The position numbers and the translations under genes are program-made. Shown piece by piece: positions 52,604 to 61,314 of a DNA stretch of 64,000 bases. The stretch's first letter is position 1. Each line of letters starts with the position of its first letter. This DNA is from Edaphobacter aggregans DSM 19364 (lineage in GTDB: Bacteria > Acidobacteriota > Terriglobia > Terriglobales > Acidobacteriaceae), in NCBI RefSeq assembly GCF_000745965.1, contig NZ_JQKI01000014.1, positions 62,001-126,000 of the forward strand. Direction: 5' to 3'. The notes beneath the pieces were generated by a model. That model was not told where the DNA came from and ran no database searches. It saw only the letters and a list, made by a program, of their open reading frames with translations.

Positions 52604-52869
52604 ACAACACCTCCTTCGCACAGAGCTTGAACTTGCCAAACGGGGCCGGTGTCAGTGAAACGTAAAAATATAATCCAAATTCAGCTTCTCGCTAAGATGC
52701 CTCGGTGCCTCTTCGCGACGCTTCTGTCGCTGAGGTGAGCAATGCACGAAATCCAATCCGTCTTTCTTTCCCGACCGGAGTCTCTCGGGTGCCCCATTCC
52801 TTCGCAGTTTCATCGCGAAGGGTGGGAAACGACACCCTGGACCAGGCCACTTGATACGATCGTCTTCGA

Positions 52870-53622
52870 ATGCCTCCTCAATCCAATCCCAACGAAACCC
52901 AACCCCGCATCCTCCGCACCTTCACCACCCTTCATCAGCTCCGCCCAGCCTGGGGAGGCGCACTCATCCTCTCCCTCGGTCTCGACCCCGCAGGTTCCGC
53001 CCTCTCCATCGCCGCCAACATCGCCGGAGCCGTCTCCCTCGCCATCGACAAAGACCCCACCCACCTCCGCGAAGCCGCCCTCTCCGGCGCCGTCGACTTC
53101 ACCGTCAACACCCTCGACGAGGCCATCCGCGCCATGAAGAACGAGGTCCGCAAACACACCCCGCTCGCGGTCGCCCTCTCCGCCGACCCCATCCTCACCC
53201 TCGACGAGATTCTCGAGCGCGGCCTCGCCCCGCAACTCTTCACCATCTTCCTACCGCCACACCTCCGCATCACCCAGGCCGCCGCCACTCTCCGCTCCCT
53301 CGGTGCCGCCCTCATCGACTTCTCCGAAACCACCGCCCCCCAGCCCGAATTCCAGCCCAGCCAATCCCTCCTCACCCCACTCCTCGAAGCCCGTGGCTGG
53401 ACCCTACAGACCTTCACCTTCGACACCCCCGCCACACTCCGCCACTTCGACGCCGAAGCCCTGGCCCTCCTGCCACCCACCCCCACGCCCGACGACCCGG
53501 ACACCCTCCGCCGCCGCTGGCTCGAAGCCGCCCCTCGCATCCTCCAGCGCCAGCGCCCCCCACACCGCACCCTCTGGCTCACTGAACCCGAGATAGCAGT
53601 GCTCAAACAGTCGCAGGAATGA
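52870..53622 (+). CDS. Protein resembling the Rossmann domain of urocanase
   Basis: A 250-residue protein. GGALILSLGLDPAGSALSIA and IAGAVSLAIDKDPTHLREA (about residues 29-68) recall the NAD+-binding region of urocanate hydratase, where GGLGGMGGAQPLAATMAG and a following acidic strand are found. The next segments (LDEAIRAMKNEVRKHTPLAVALSADP, LERGLAPQLFTIF) keep the same order of strands. The urocanase N- and C-terminal catalytic parts are absent and the catalytic Cys cannot be located, so hydratase activity is unlikely. A glycosyltransferase or decayed enzyme is less likely. No histidine-degradation genes are near. The call rests on motif similarity by eye. Confidence 0.6.
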   Translation: MPPQSNPNETQPRILRTFTTLHQLRPAWGGALILSLGLDPAGSALSIAANIAGAVSLAIDKDPTHLREAALSGAVDFTVNTLDEAIRAMKNEVRKHTPLAVALSADPILTLDEILERGLAPQLFTIFLPPHLRITQAAATLRSLGAALIDFSETTAPQPEFQPSQSLLTPLLEARGWTLQTFTFDTPATLRHFDAEALALLPPTPTPDDPDTLRRRWLEAAPRILQRQRPPHRTLWLTEPEIAVLKQSQE

Positions 53623-53675
53623 CAAACTGCCCGCCCACAGCATGAATCGACCCATGTTGTCTTTCCACGTGTCAT

Positions 53676-53763
53676 CCTGAGCGGAGCGCGCAGCGCGGAG
53701 TCGAAGGATCTGCGGTTTGACCGTGGCAGGCAAGAAGCTTGCGCTTTTCTAAGCGGGAAAAAG
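53676..53763. repeat. Short interspersed repeat variant
   Basis: GTCATCCTGAGCGGAGCGCG and GAGTCGAAGGATCTGCGG at 53671-53717 are a variant of the repeats near 28650 and 29711. No reading frame is involved. With the next element it fills the 332-base gap after the urocanase-like gene. Confidence 0.5.
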
Positions 53764-53958
53764 CCTGTCAAGCCCCATTTCGGCCTAAATTACTCAAACC
53801 AAAAGAAATACAAGTTGCCGATTAATTACCTTCGGTTCTCTACAGTAGAAAATAGTGGCAAAAACGGCCACAGCAAAAAACCCGAAGCAGCAGGGAAGTA
53901 CCCACCTAACCATCCTGTTTCGAAGACTTTGCGCAAAATAAGTACGGGGGAGGGTCAC
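53764..53958 (-). repeat. Dispersed 3'-flanking repeat, copy 2
   Basis: Copy of the element at 28737-28995. CCTGTCAAGCCCC, CAAGTTGCCGATTAATTACC, CTACAGTAGAAA, AGTACCCACCTAACC, GAAGACTTTGCGC and GGGGGAGGGTCAC follow in the same order. Its edge again coincides with a stop codon, here that of engB (53955-53957). It lacks the large stem of copy 1 and is 64 bases shorter; instead a small stem GTGGC/GCCAC is present near 53854-53869. Confidence 0.75.
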
Positions 53959-54566
53959 TCCGCAGCAGTCATCAGCCGCTGCCATAGAACCTTCACTCCA
54001 GCCTCCGTCTTCGACGACACCGGCAGGATCTCCTCCACCCCGTGCTCCCGTTTGAGCGCCGCCAGATTCTTCGCCAGAACATTGTTCGATAGCCGGTCCG
54101 CCTTGGTCCCCACCACCACAAAGGGCCGCTGGGTCTGCTTCAGATAAGTAATCAACTGCCCATCGCTCGGCTGCGGAGGGATGTTCGTATCCACCAGGCA
54201 GACGCACAGCGCCAGCGTCTCCCGCTCTGCCAGATAGGGCTCGATAAACTTCGGCCACTCCGCCGAGATCGACTTCGAGATCTTTGCGTACCCGTACCCA
54301 GGCAGGTCGGCAAAGATCATCGCCGGCACAACTCTAGGCTTCCCCCCGGCCACTTCGTGCAGGGCAAAGAAATTGATAGCTCGCGTCCGCCCCGGCGTCG
54401 AAGACACCCGGGCCTCCTTCGACCCCAGCAAGGCATTAATCAGCGAAGACTTGCCGACGTTTGACCGCCCCAGAAACGCGATCTCCGGCGCTCCATGAGT
54501 CTTCGACTCAAAAGGAAAGTGCGAGGCGTCAGTAGCAGAGAGCAGAAAGACCGGTTGCAGCCGCAT
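53955..54566 (-). CDS. engB: Ribosome biogenesis GTP-binding protein EngB (YsxC)
   Basis: A 203-residue GTPase needed for 50S subunit assembly. G1 is GRSNVGKSS, G2 lies in STPGRTRAINF, G3 is DLPGYGYAK, G4 is TKAD and G5 is SSK. Length is typical. The stop is the first base of the dispersed repeat. It stands alone, divergent in position from other essential genes. Confidence 0.96.
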   Translation of the reverse strand: MRLQPVFLLSATDASHFPFESKTHGAPEIAFLGRSNVGKSSLINALLGSKEARVSSTPGRTRAINFFALHEVAGGKPRVVPAMIFADLPGYGYAKISKSISAEWPKFIEPYLAERETLALCVCLVDTNIPPQPSDGQLITYLKQTQRPFVVVGTKADRLSNNVLAKNLAALKREHGVEEILPVSSKTEAGVKVLWQRLMTAAE

Positions 54567-54596
54567 GACTCCAGTCTATCCGCCCGGAAAGACAAA

Positions 54597-54625
54597 GGAG
54601 GCGCCGCCGCAAGCGAACGCCTCCA
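54597..54625 (-). terminator. Hairpin downstream of the glycine-zipper lipoprotein gene
   Basis: GGAGGCG (54598-54604) pairs with CGCCTCC (54618-54624). It lies just past the lipoprotein stop (54643) and before the engB start. The U-tract on the minus strand is weak (TTTGTC). Confidence 0.6.
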
Positions 54626-54642
54626 ATCGATCCAAGAAGCAG

Positions 54643-55428
54643 CTACTGCTTGGTCTCCTTGGTGACCGTCACGGGAGCAGCCAGCTTGAAGGCCACGACC
54701 GACTCCGCCGGAATCACGATGTCCTTATTCCCGGTAAGCGCCGCGCCTGCCGTACCCGCGCCCGCGCCGGCTAGTGCGCCGATCGCCGCGCCCTTACCGC
54801 CGCCCGCCAGGCCGCCGATCAGGGCACCCGCACCCGCTCCGCCGCCGATCAGGCCAGCCGTGCGCTTGCCCTTACCCTTCTCCTGCTTCAGGTAATCGCT
54901 GGTCGTCACAGGGTGCCCGGAGATCTCCGTCACCTGGATTGCAAGGTTGCCCTCGCCCTTGAACTTGCCGCGGCCTTTGGCGGCCGTGACGGTTCCCACG
55001 ACATGAGCGCCGCGCGGAAAGACGGTTGCGCCGCTCGAGGTCGACACCGGAGCAGCCAGTTCGCCCGAGAATCCGTCACCGACACTATTGTTCTTGGCGC
55101 TGAGCTGCTGGGTGATCGTCACCGAAACCGTCGCACCGACAGGTGCCGTCAGCTTGACTACCTTAGGTGCTGGCGGTGCGGCCGGCGCAGTTGCGACAGG
55201 CGCCGGAGCCGGGGCCGCGGCAGGAGCCGTCGCCGGAGTGGAAGCTGGTGCGGGAGCAGCAGCAGGTTGATCAGCCGGAGCAGTTGCCGGCGGAGGAGCA
55301 GCCGGGGCCGATTGAGATGCAGTTGCATCGCTGGCGGGGGCCGCAGGCGTCGAGCTCTTGCAACCGCCGAGGACAAGAGCCGTCGTTAGTGTGAGGATTG
55401 CTGCGAGATTTAATTGCTTTACACGCAT
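54643..55428 (-). CDS. Lipoprotein with Pro/Ala linker, beta domain and glycine zipper
   Basis: A 261-residue lipoprotein; the lipobox LGGC gives the lipidated Cys at residue 23. A 65-residue linker of Ala, Pro and Thr follows. The domain at about 90-175 (VSVTITQQLSAKNNSVGDGF, TVFPRGAHVVGTVTAAKGRGK) resembles the beta domain of the 50161-51036 protein. A glycine zipper (LIGGGAGAGALIGGLAGGGK, then more Gly/Ala) could insert in the membrane. The function is unknown; such proteins are frequent in Acidobacteria. Confidence 0.75.
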   Translation of the reverse strand: MRVKQLNLAAILTLTTALVLGGCKSSTPAAPASDATASQSAPAAPPPATAPADQPAAAPAPASTPATAPAAAPAPAPVATAPAAPPAPKVVKLTAPVGATVSVTITQQLSAKNNSVGDGFSGELAAPVSTSSGATVFPRGAHVVGTVTAAKGRGKFKGEGNLAIQVTEISGHPVTTSDYLKQEKGKGKRTAGLIGGGAGAGALIGGLAGGGKGAAIGALAGAGAGTAGAALTGNKDIVIPAESVVAFKLAAPVTVTKETKQ

Positions 55429-55550
55429 TGTGGGTCGTCTCCGGATGTGCAGGCTGAAAGTTTGGCTAGAAATATACTCCCCATAGACTGGCTTTGGCTG
55501 GGCAGAGTTGTCTCGCTCGTCTCCCCGTCCCGAGTTTACGCGTAATGCAA

Positions 55551-57374
55551 CTACCGGACAGGCTCAGCCTTCTTTCCGCCTGTCTCAAAGTACTGTTCGA
55601 TCTCCTCCAGAGTCTTTCCCTTGGTTTCAGGAAGGAAGAAGGTCACCACCGTCAGGTAGATCACGGTAAAGCCTGCAAAGAGGAAGAAGATCGATGAGTA
55701 ACCATATTTACTGACGAAGGGAAGAAAGATTCCCGCCAGCGTTGTCGAAACCATCTGGTTGATGACCAGTGCAATGCTCATGCCGTTTGATCGAATGCGC
55801 GTCGGCATCAGCTCCGACAGCGCTAGCCAAACGCATACCCCCGGTCCGATGGCAAACGACGACATAAACAGGTACAGCCCGATGGCGACCAGCCAGCCGT
55901 GGCTGGCATTCGGAACGCGCCCCACGACGGCTCGTTCGATCCTCAGCGGCGCCGTACGGGCGGCGTCGAGATTGCCGAACGGGTTCTTGAAAAAGGCTTC
56001 GACCTTATTCGCCGGCACAGCGCTCTCCCGTGTAATCCGGATGGGAGCGGCGGACGGGTCGTCCGAACGGACGAAGCTTGTCGCCGCAGTGAAGTCGCCG
56101 TACGAATAGATCACGGCGAGCGAGGCACGGTCGCTCTCGATCTCGGTTCCCTGGTAGCCCGCGGCGCTCAACAGCTGCTTGGCCTCGGCGGGATGAAAGG
56201 GGAGAGTGAGAGTCTGGTCCGGCTCGACCATCGCCTGCACGGCACCCTGGCAGTCCCGGTTCATCTTCTCGGTCGACAGAAACAGCAGGCCCACGAAGAC
56301 AAGCGAGATGACGATCCCCGAAGTTCCTAGGATGAACAGAAACTTCCGTCCCTTGCGATCCACGAGAGACATTCCGCCGATCGTCATCAGAAAGTTGACG
56401 AAGGTGAACACAACGTAGCCCCAGTGCGCATGTAGATCGGACAGCCCGCTCTGCAGCAGGATGCTGGTGTTGTATCCAATAATGGAGTTGATTCCAGTCG
56501 CCGTGTTGCAGAAGAGAATCACACAGGCCAGAAGGAAGGGAATCACGTACTTCCGCCGCAGCAGAGAGTCCTTGACCGCCCTCCCTGGCCCCGCATTGGC
56601 CGCAACCGCGATCTGATCCATCTCCTTAAGCTCAATCTCTGCCTGTTGCGGAGAACGGGACCGCAGCAACGAGGCGAGTGCCCGGTCCTGCTTACCGCGC
56701 AGAAACAACCATCTAGGCGACTCGGCCACAAACAGGCTGCCCAGCACGAAGAGGACACCCGGGGGCAGCGACACCCAGAATATACGGCGCCACGCCTGGT
56801 CCTTGAATGTAAACACCGCGGCCGCGTCGGCACTCCTCGCGACGGCCTCCACGCGATAACTGTAATAGATTCCGATGACTGCGGCCGAGACGATGCCCAG
56901 GGTCAGCAGCCACTGGAAGACACCTGTGCCCTTGCCGCGATGCGACGCCGAAAGGCACTCCGCGAGATATAGCGGCACGACCACTCCAATCAGTCCGCCG
57001 CTGATGCCCTGCAGCAGCCGCCCGAAGAAGAGCGGCCCATAACCATGAGCGAGCGCAATCATCGGTATGCTGAGCACGAAGGTGAGGCCGCTGAGAACCA
57101 TCAGCGGCTTGCGTCCCATCCAGTCGGCGAGCAGACCGGCAAACAGCGTTGAGATGACGCTGCCCAGCAATACGGCCGCAACGATAATCGAGAGCTGCCC
57201 CGCGTTGAGACGCGACGTCGCTTCCAGGTAGGGAAGCGCGCCGCCGATGATGCCGACATCGACCCCATACAACAGGCCGCCCAGTCCTGCCACCAGAAGA
57301 AGAAACCGGTTGTAACTGCGATTCGCCCCGTCAATCGCGGAGGCGCCGATTGGGCTGGCTGTGGTCTTCATCAT
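55551..57374 (-). CDS. MFS sugar porter with a large loop insertion
   Basis: A 607-residue transporter of the sugar porter family (XylE/GLUT type), moving a sugar with H+. Signatures are GGLLYGVDVGIIGGALPYLE, DWMGRKPL, PLYLAECLSASHRGKGTG, PESPRWLFLRGK-like AESPRWLFLRGK, VDRKGRKFLF and the end PETKGKTLEEIEQYF. Between helices 9 and 10 a 110-residue soluble segment (from about MNRDCQGAV to VPNASHGW) is inserted, which ordinary sugar porters lack. The ATG at 57374 or 57371 is likely; 57416 adds 14 residues. The sugar is unknown; the deoxysugar genes from 59980 suggest a possible substrate. The gap 57375-57726 shows no gene. Confidence 0.9.
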   Translation of the reverse strand: MMKTTASPIGASAIDGANRSYNRFLLLVAGLGGLLYGVDVGIIGGALPYLEATSRLNAGQLSIIVAAVLLGSVISTLFAGLLADWMGRKPLMVLSGLTFVLSIPMIALAHGYGPLFFGRLLQGISGGLIGVVVPLYLAECLSASHRGKGTGVFQWLLTLGIVSAAVIGIYYSYRVEAVARSADAAAVFTFKDQAWRRIFWVSLPPGVLFVLGSLFVAESPRWLFLRGKQDRALASLLRSRSPQQAEIELKEMDQIAVAANAGPGRAVKDSLLRRKYVIPFLLACVILFCNTATGINSIIGYNTSILLQSGLSDLHAHWGYVVFTFVNFLMTIGGMSLVDRKGRKFLFILGTSGIVISLVFVGLLFLSTEKMNRDCQGAVQAMVEPDQTLTLPFHPAEAKQLLSAAGYQGTEIESDRASLAVIYSYGDFTAATSFVRSDDPSAAPIRITRESAVPANKVEAFFKNPFGNLDAARTAPLRIERAVVGRVPNASHGWLVAIGLYLFMSSFAIGPGVCVWLALSELMPTRIRSNGMSIALVINQMVSTTLAGIFLPFVSKYGYSSIFFLFAGFTVIYLTVVTFFLPETKGKTLEEIEQYFETGGKKAEPVR

Positions 57375-57726
57375 AGATATTGAATCCGAGATCACGATAT
57401 CAGCCCACAGCAGCACGTGGCACGTGATTCCTTTTAGTGCCGCCGATGACCCAAAAGTGCCATGAGGATTTCAAGGCGCGGCGGGTATGCTCCTCCTGAG
57501 CTTATGAACGCTTCCTGCTGGATATGGCTGCATCGCTTGAAGGAGTCGTCTGCCGCAACCCCGGCCTGCGTTTCCACCGAGGCCGAGATAACTCTTCTCA
57601 GCGGTCCAGCAGAGGCCACCTCCTTTACTGTTTCTCCTACATGAACCTTTTGGTGGGCATGGATCTCCAGCAACCAGTCTTTTTGAGCGCACTCCAGCGC
57701 CATTTACCTTTCGGAGGGATTATCTG

Positions 57727-59871
57727 ATGAACGGCAACCACATTGCTCGACGGCCAGGCTCAGGGCGGAACCTGCTTGCCTTGCTGGCATCAAGCGCGGT
57801 CTTCATGGCCGGCTGCTCGAACCTGGCGACGACAGCTCCGACGGTGGCGCCTCAAAGCACTGGGGGTTCCATCAGCGGTTCGGTGCATGGTGGCAGCCAG
57901 CCTGTTGCCTTCTCCACCGTCACGCTCTATTACGCCGGTCAGAACGGTGTAGGTTCCGGCGATTTCGCTGCCGGCCCGAGCCTGGGTGCGCCGATCGTCG
58001 CTGCCGTCACTACCTCCGCCGACGACGGTAACGGTTCCTTCTCCTTTCAGAAGAACCCCGTGAACGACCAGCCCTCCTCCGGCAATCAGTTCTCCTGCCC
58101 CACCGCAACCGACCCTCTGGTCTACGTCGTCGCTCGCGGCGGCAACACGCTCAACACGCACGATCCTGCCGTCAACAACTCCGCCGCAGCCTTCATCGCG
58201 ATGTATGGACTCTGCAGTCAGGTCTCCGCCGGCAACATTGTCGTCATGAACGAAGCCACAACCGTGGCGACCATGGTCGCGTTGCAGCAGTACTTCAATC
58301 CCGTCACCGAGAGCGTCGGCGCCGACGGCATCGGTGTGCACAAGTACTCGCTGATGAAAGCGCTTGATACGATCTCCAATCTGGCGGATATGTCTCATGG
58401 CAACGCGATCACCTCGAAGGTGATTACCGGCAGCGTAAGCGGCGTCAGCGTGACGGCGACACCCGAGACGGAGAAGATCAACGCACTAGCCAACATCATC
58501 GCCTCGTGCGTCAACAACACCGCCGCAACCGCTTCGCCGTGCAATAGGCTGTTTGCGAATGCAACTCCGCCCGACGTCAATCTGACCGGCCGGCCGTATC
58601 GCTCCTCGCCCTTCTCGGCTCCGACCGATGTCCTGCAGGCGCTCTATTACATGCTCTCCAACCCGACCAATGGAAGCACCACGAACCTGCAGAACCTCTA
58701 CAACCTGATCCCCACCGTGGGCGCAGCCTTCCAGCCGACGCTTACCTCCGCTCCTACCGACTGGACAGTAGCGATTAACTACAAGAGCAGCGACACCTGC
58801 GGATCGAGCAGCGGCAACTTCATCGACCAGGCCCAGGACATCAACCTCGATGGTCTTGGCAACGTGTGGATCGGCAACGGTCAGGACGCCACCGGAAATC
58901 TCTCCGCCATCAGCCTCAGCGGAGCGCCGGTCTCCTGCGTCTTCCTCGGCGGAGGAAACTCACACGGCGTCATCGTCGACGCGCTTGGCAACATCTGGTA
59001 CGCCTCTCACTCCACCAACAGCGTCTACCGCTACAAGCCGACGGACCAGAGCGTGCTGAGCTTCACCGTTGCAGGTGCGGCTCCGGTGGCTATCTTCGCC
59101 GACGGCGGTGTGGCCGGGAATAAGAACAGCAGCATCTTCTTCACCAGCGATGCAGACACCTCGGTCTACATGATCCCCCAGGGAGCGACGGCGACGGCAA
59201 TGACACCTACCGCCCCCGTCCAGATTTCCTCGATCGTAGGCCCCAGCCCCTCTCACCTCATGGTCGACCCGACCGGAGCGGTCTGGGTCACCTCGGGAAC
59301 CAACTTTATCTCACATATCGCTCCTGGAACAGCAGGCGATCCGAACTATCTCAACGGCTACACGACCACGCAGTTCTCGGTGCCGACCGATAGCTATGGT
59401 CTCGCTGTGAACTCGCTGGGCACCGGCGTCTATGTCACTTCAAACGGCGCCAACAGCGGCATCACCTATCTCACCGGCAGTGGCAACAGCTTCTCGGTCG
59501 CTGCGGGTTGGCCAACTTCGGCAGGACTCGCGGGACTGAATAACCCCACTGCGATCGCATTGGACGGCCGTGCGAACGTCTGGGCGACCAATAATACTGT
59601 AAACTCTGGCAGCGGCCTGGATAGCGTCAGCGCAGTCAGCTATCTCGGCAACGCCATTATGCCGAGCGGCACTACTGCCGGGGGAAGGCAGTTCGCGTCG
59701 AACTTCCTCTCCGGCGGCCGCGCAGCCGTCATCGATCTCTCCGGCAACGTCTGGGTTGCTGGAGACGGCGCATCGGGCAACTCCATCACCGAGATCGTCG
59801 GCGCTGCCGTACCCATCTATCAACCCTACGCGCTCGGTCTCTCCAACGGCCGCTTCCAACGCCTGCCCTAA
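57727..59871 (+). CDS. Lipoprotein with beta-propeller (NHL/Vgb-like) domain
   Basis: A 714-residue exported lipoprotein; MAGC sets the lipidated Cys at residue 29. Residues about 45-150 form a SdrD/carboxypeptidase-regulatory-like beta domain (GSVHGGSQPVAFSTVTLYYA). From about residue 375 repeated blades carry LDGLGNVWIGNGQ, VDALGNIWYASH, VDPTGAVWVTSG, LDGRANVWATNN and IDLSGNVWVAGDG, typical of NHL/virginiamycin-lyase-like propellers. It may bind a cell-surface ligand; the catalytic residues of Vgb are not recognised. A strong terminator follows. Confidence 0.82.
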   Translation: MNGNHIARRPGSGRNLLALLASSAVFMAGCSNLATTAPTVAPQSTGGSISGSVHGGSQPVAFSTVTLYYAGQNGVGSGDFAAGPSLGAPIVAAVTTSADDGNGSFSFQKNPVNDQPSSGNQFSCPTATDPLVYVVARGGNTLNTHDPAVNNSAAAFIAMYGLCSQVSAGNIVVMNEATTVATMVALQQYFNPVTESVGADGIGVHKYSLMKALDTISNLADMSHGNAITSKVITGSVSGVSVTATPETEKINALANIIASCVNNTAATASPCNRLFANATPPDVNLTGRPYRSSPFSAPTDVLQALYYMLSNPTNGSTTNLQNLYNLIPTVGAAFQPTLTSAPTDWTVAINYKSSDTCGSSSGNFIDQAQDINLDGLGNVWIGNGQDATGNLSAISLSGAPVSCVFLGGGNSHGVIVDALGNIWYASHSTNSVYRYKPTDQSVLSFTVAGAAPVAIFADGGVAGNKNSSIFFTSDADTSVYMIPQGATATAMTPTAPVQISSIVGPSPSHLMVDPTGAVWVTSGTNFISHIAPGTAGDPNYLNGYTTTQFSVPTDSYGLAVNSLGTGVYVTSNGANSGITYLTGSGNSFSVAAGWPTSAGLAGLNNPTAIALDGRANVWATNNTVNSGSGLDSVSAVSYLGNAIMPSGTTAGGRQFASNFLSGGRAAVIDLSGNVWVAGDGASGNSITEIVGAAVPIYQPYALGLSNGRFQRLP

Positions 59872-59892
59872 CGCATCACTGCAAACCAAAAT

Positions 59893-59928
59893 GAAGAGCC
59901 CCGGAGATATCCGGGGCTCTTCGTTTTT
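59893..59928 (+). terminator. Strong intrinsic terminator
   Basis: GAAGAGCCCCGGA (59893-59905) pairs with TCCGGGGCTCTTC (59910-59922), followed by GTTTTT. It ends the propeller lipoprotein transcript and can also serve the opposite-strand mutarotase gene. Confidence 0.92.
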
Positions 59929-59979
59929 GAATCGGCAGCCAGACTTAGAATGCCCTCCACCTGTACGTCGCTCCGCCAG

Positions 59980-60318
59980 CTACTGCTCGGCGAGATTGAA
60001 GACGCGCTCCATCACCACCCAGCGCTGGCCTGGTTGCGACTCCGGCAGTGGTTGCTGGAACTGTCCCATGATCGCCTCCCACTCCTGTACCTTCGCATTG
60101 GCCGCATCCGCGGCCGCCTTCGCTGCGAGCGAGAAGGAATCGTTGACGTCCATGATCATGAACAATCGCGTCCCCGCGAGGTAGATCTCCATGTCGATGA
60201 TCCCGGCATCGAGCAGGCTCTGCCGGACCTCAGGCCAAATCTTTACGTGATACCGCTTGTACTCGGCAATCGCAGTTGCATCATCCTTCAGATCGAGCGT
60301 AAGACAATGTCGTGGCAT
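59980..60318 (-). CDS. L-rhamnose/L-fucose mutarotase-family protein (RhaM-like)
   Basis: A 112-residue dimeric ferredoxin-like enzyme that speeds interconversion of the alpha and beta anomers of deoxysugars. The start MPRHCLTLDLKDDATAIAEY, the HVKIWPEVRQSLLDAGIIDMEIY block and RLFMIMDVNDSF are RhaM family signatures, including the conserved His in YHVKIWPEV. Related proteins occur in L-fucose operons as well as in L-rhamnose operons. It diverges from the SDR gene across 194 bases, which likely hold the shared promoters of this module. Confidence 0.9.
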   Translation of the reverse strand: MPRHCLTLDLKDDATAIAEYKRYHVKIWPEVRQSLLDAGIIDMEIYLAGTRLFMIMDVNDSFSLAAKAAADAANAKVQEWEAIMGQFQQPLPESQPGQRWVVMERVFNLAEQ

Positions 60319-60448
60319 GCTTCCTCCGCTAGTTCTCTCGGCATCCTATATAGAACCGCGCAGACGAGATGACGTGAACAAATCGTCCCTGCGACCCAAT
60401 CCTCTGCCGTTTGAGTGCCTTCCAGTGTACCGGCAGTCTCCTAATCTC

Positions 60449-60512
60449 AGGTTGCTTCAGATCCGGAAGAAAAAAAGAGGTATCCTTCTTTATAGAAACC
60501 GGATTTCAACCT
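60449..60512 (+). promoter_or_regulatory. Long inverted repeat abutting the SDR start codon
   Basis: AGGTTG (60449-60454) and ATCCGG (60461-60466) pair with CCGGAT (60499-60504) and CAACCT (60507-60512), closing on the base before the ATG at 60513. Inside, AAAGAGG can pair with CCTTCTTT. This could be an operator or an RNA hairpin hiding the start region. Confidence 0.45.
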
Positions 60513-61262
60513 ATGAGTGACGCTTTTCACCTGGAAAACAAAGTTGCCTTGATCACTGGAGGAGCCAGCGGAATCGGCGCCGCGACCTCCCGTGAGCTTG
60601 CGCGCGCCGGAGCGCACGTGATCATCGCTGATCTGAATCTCGTCGCCGGCGAAACGCTCGCAGCCGAGCTGCCCCACGCGCGCGCTGTCAGGATGGACGT
60701 TACCGACTCTGCCTCGATCGCGCTCGCGCTCGATGGCGTCCAGCGGCTCGACATTCTCGTCAACAACGCGGGCATCGGTCTGGTCGGCGACATCGCCCAT
60801 ACCGCTGAAGAGGACTTCGAGCGCCTGATGCGGGTCAACGTGAACAGCGTCTTCCTGGTGACGAAGGCGGCTCTCCCGCTTCTGCTTGCCACGCGCGGAT
60901 CCATCGTCAACATCGGCTCGGTCGCAGGATCGGTCGGCGTCAAGCAGCGCTTCGCCTACTGCGCCAGCAAAGGAGCCGTTCAGGCCATGACGCGCCAGCT
61001 CGCCGTCGACTATCCCAAAGAGTTGCGCGTCAACTGCATCGCCCCCGGAACCGTGCAGACGCCATTCGTCGAGGGCTATCTTGAGAAGTATCACGCTCAT
61101 GAAAAGGAGAAGATCCGGGCCGAGTTAGTAGCTCGACAGCCCATCGGCCGCCTCGGCACTCCCGAGGACATCGCCTCCCTGATCCGGTTTCTCTGCTCGC
61201 AGGAGGCAGAGTTCATCAACGGCGCTGTTCTTCCTATCGACGGCGGATGGACGGCCGCCTGA
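60513..61262 (+). CDS. SDR-family dehydrogenase, probably for L-2-keto-3-deoxyfuconate
   Basis: A 249-residue short-chain dehydrogenase. Cofactor motif TGGASGIG (15-22), the acidic DL at the end of beta2 favouring NAD, NNAG, the catalytic Ser in NIGSVAGS and the YxxxK motif YCASK, then PGTVQTPF. The position before a fuconate dehydratase and an FAH-family hydrolase suggests oxidation of 2-keto-3-deoxy-L-fuconate to the 2,4-diketo acid, as in the Xanthomonas-type oxidative route. The frame extends to 60411, but the ATG at 60513 starts the domain. No clear Shine-Dalgarno is seen next to it; it is covered by the inverted repeat. Confidence 0.88.
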   Translation: MSDAFHLENKVALITGGASGIGAATSRELARAGAHVIIADLNLVAGETLAAELPHARAVRMDVTDSASIALALDGVQRLDILVNNAGIGLVGDIAHTAEEDFERLMRVNVNSVFLVTKAALPLLLATRGSIVNIGSVAGSVGVKQRFAYCASKGAVQAMTRQLAVDYPKELRVNCIAPGTVQTPFVEGYLEKYHAHEKEKIRAELVARQPIGRLGTPEDIASLIRFLCSQEAEFINGAVLPIDGGWTAA

Positions 61263-61314
61263 ACCACTCTTAAAACGCACCGCTCACTACTGACGAAGGG
61301 AATCCTTACCAGCC

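Noticed and set aside
57434..57703. 89-residue minus-strand frame and overlapping plus-strand frames before the propeller lipoprotein
   Set aside because: No ribosome-binding site, no family; this is more likely the promoter region.
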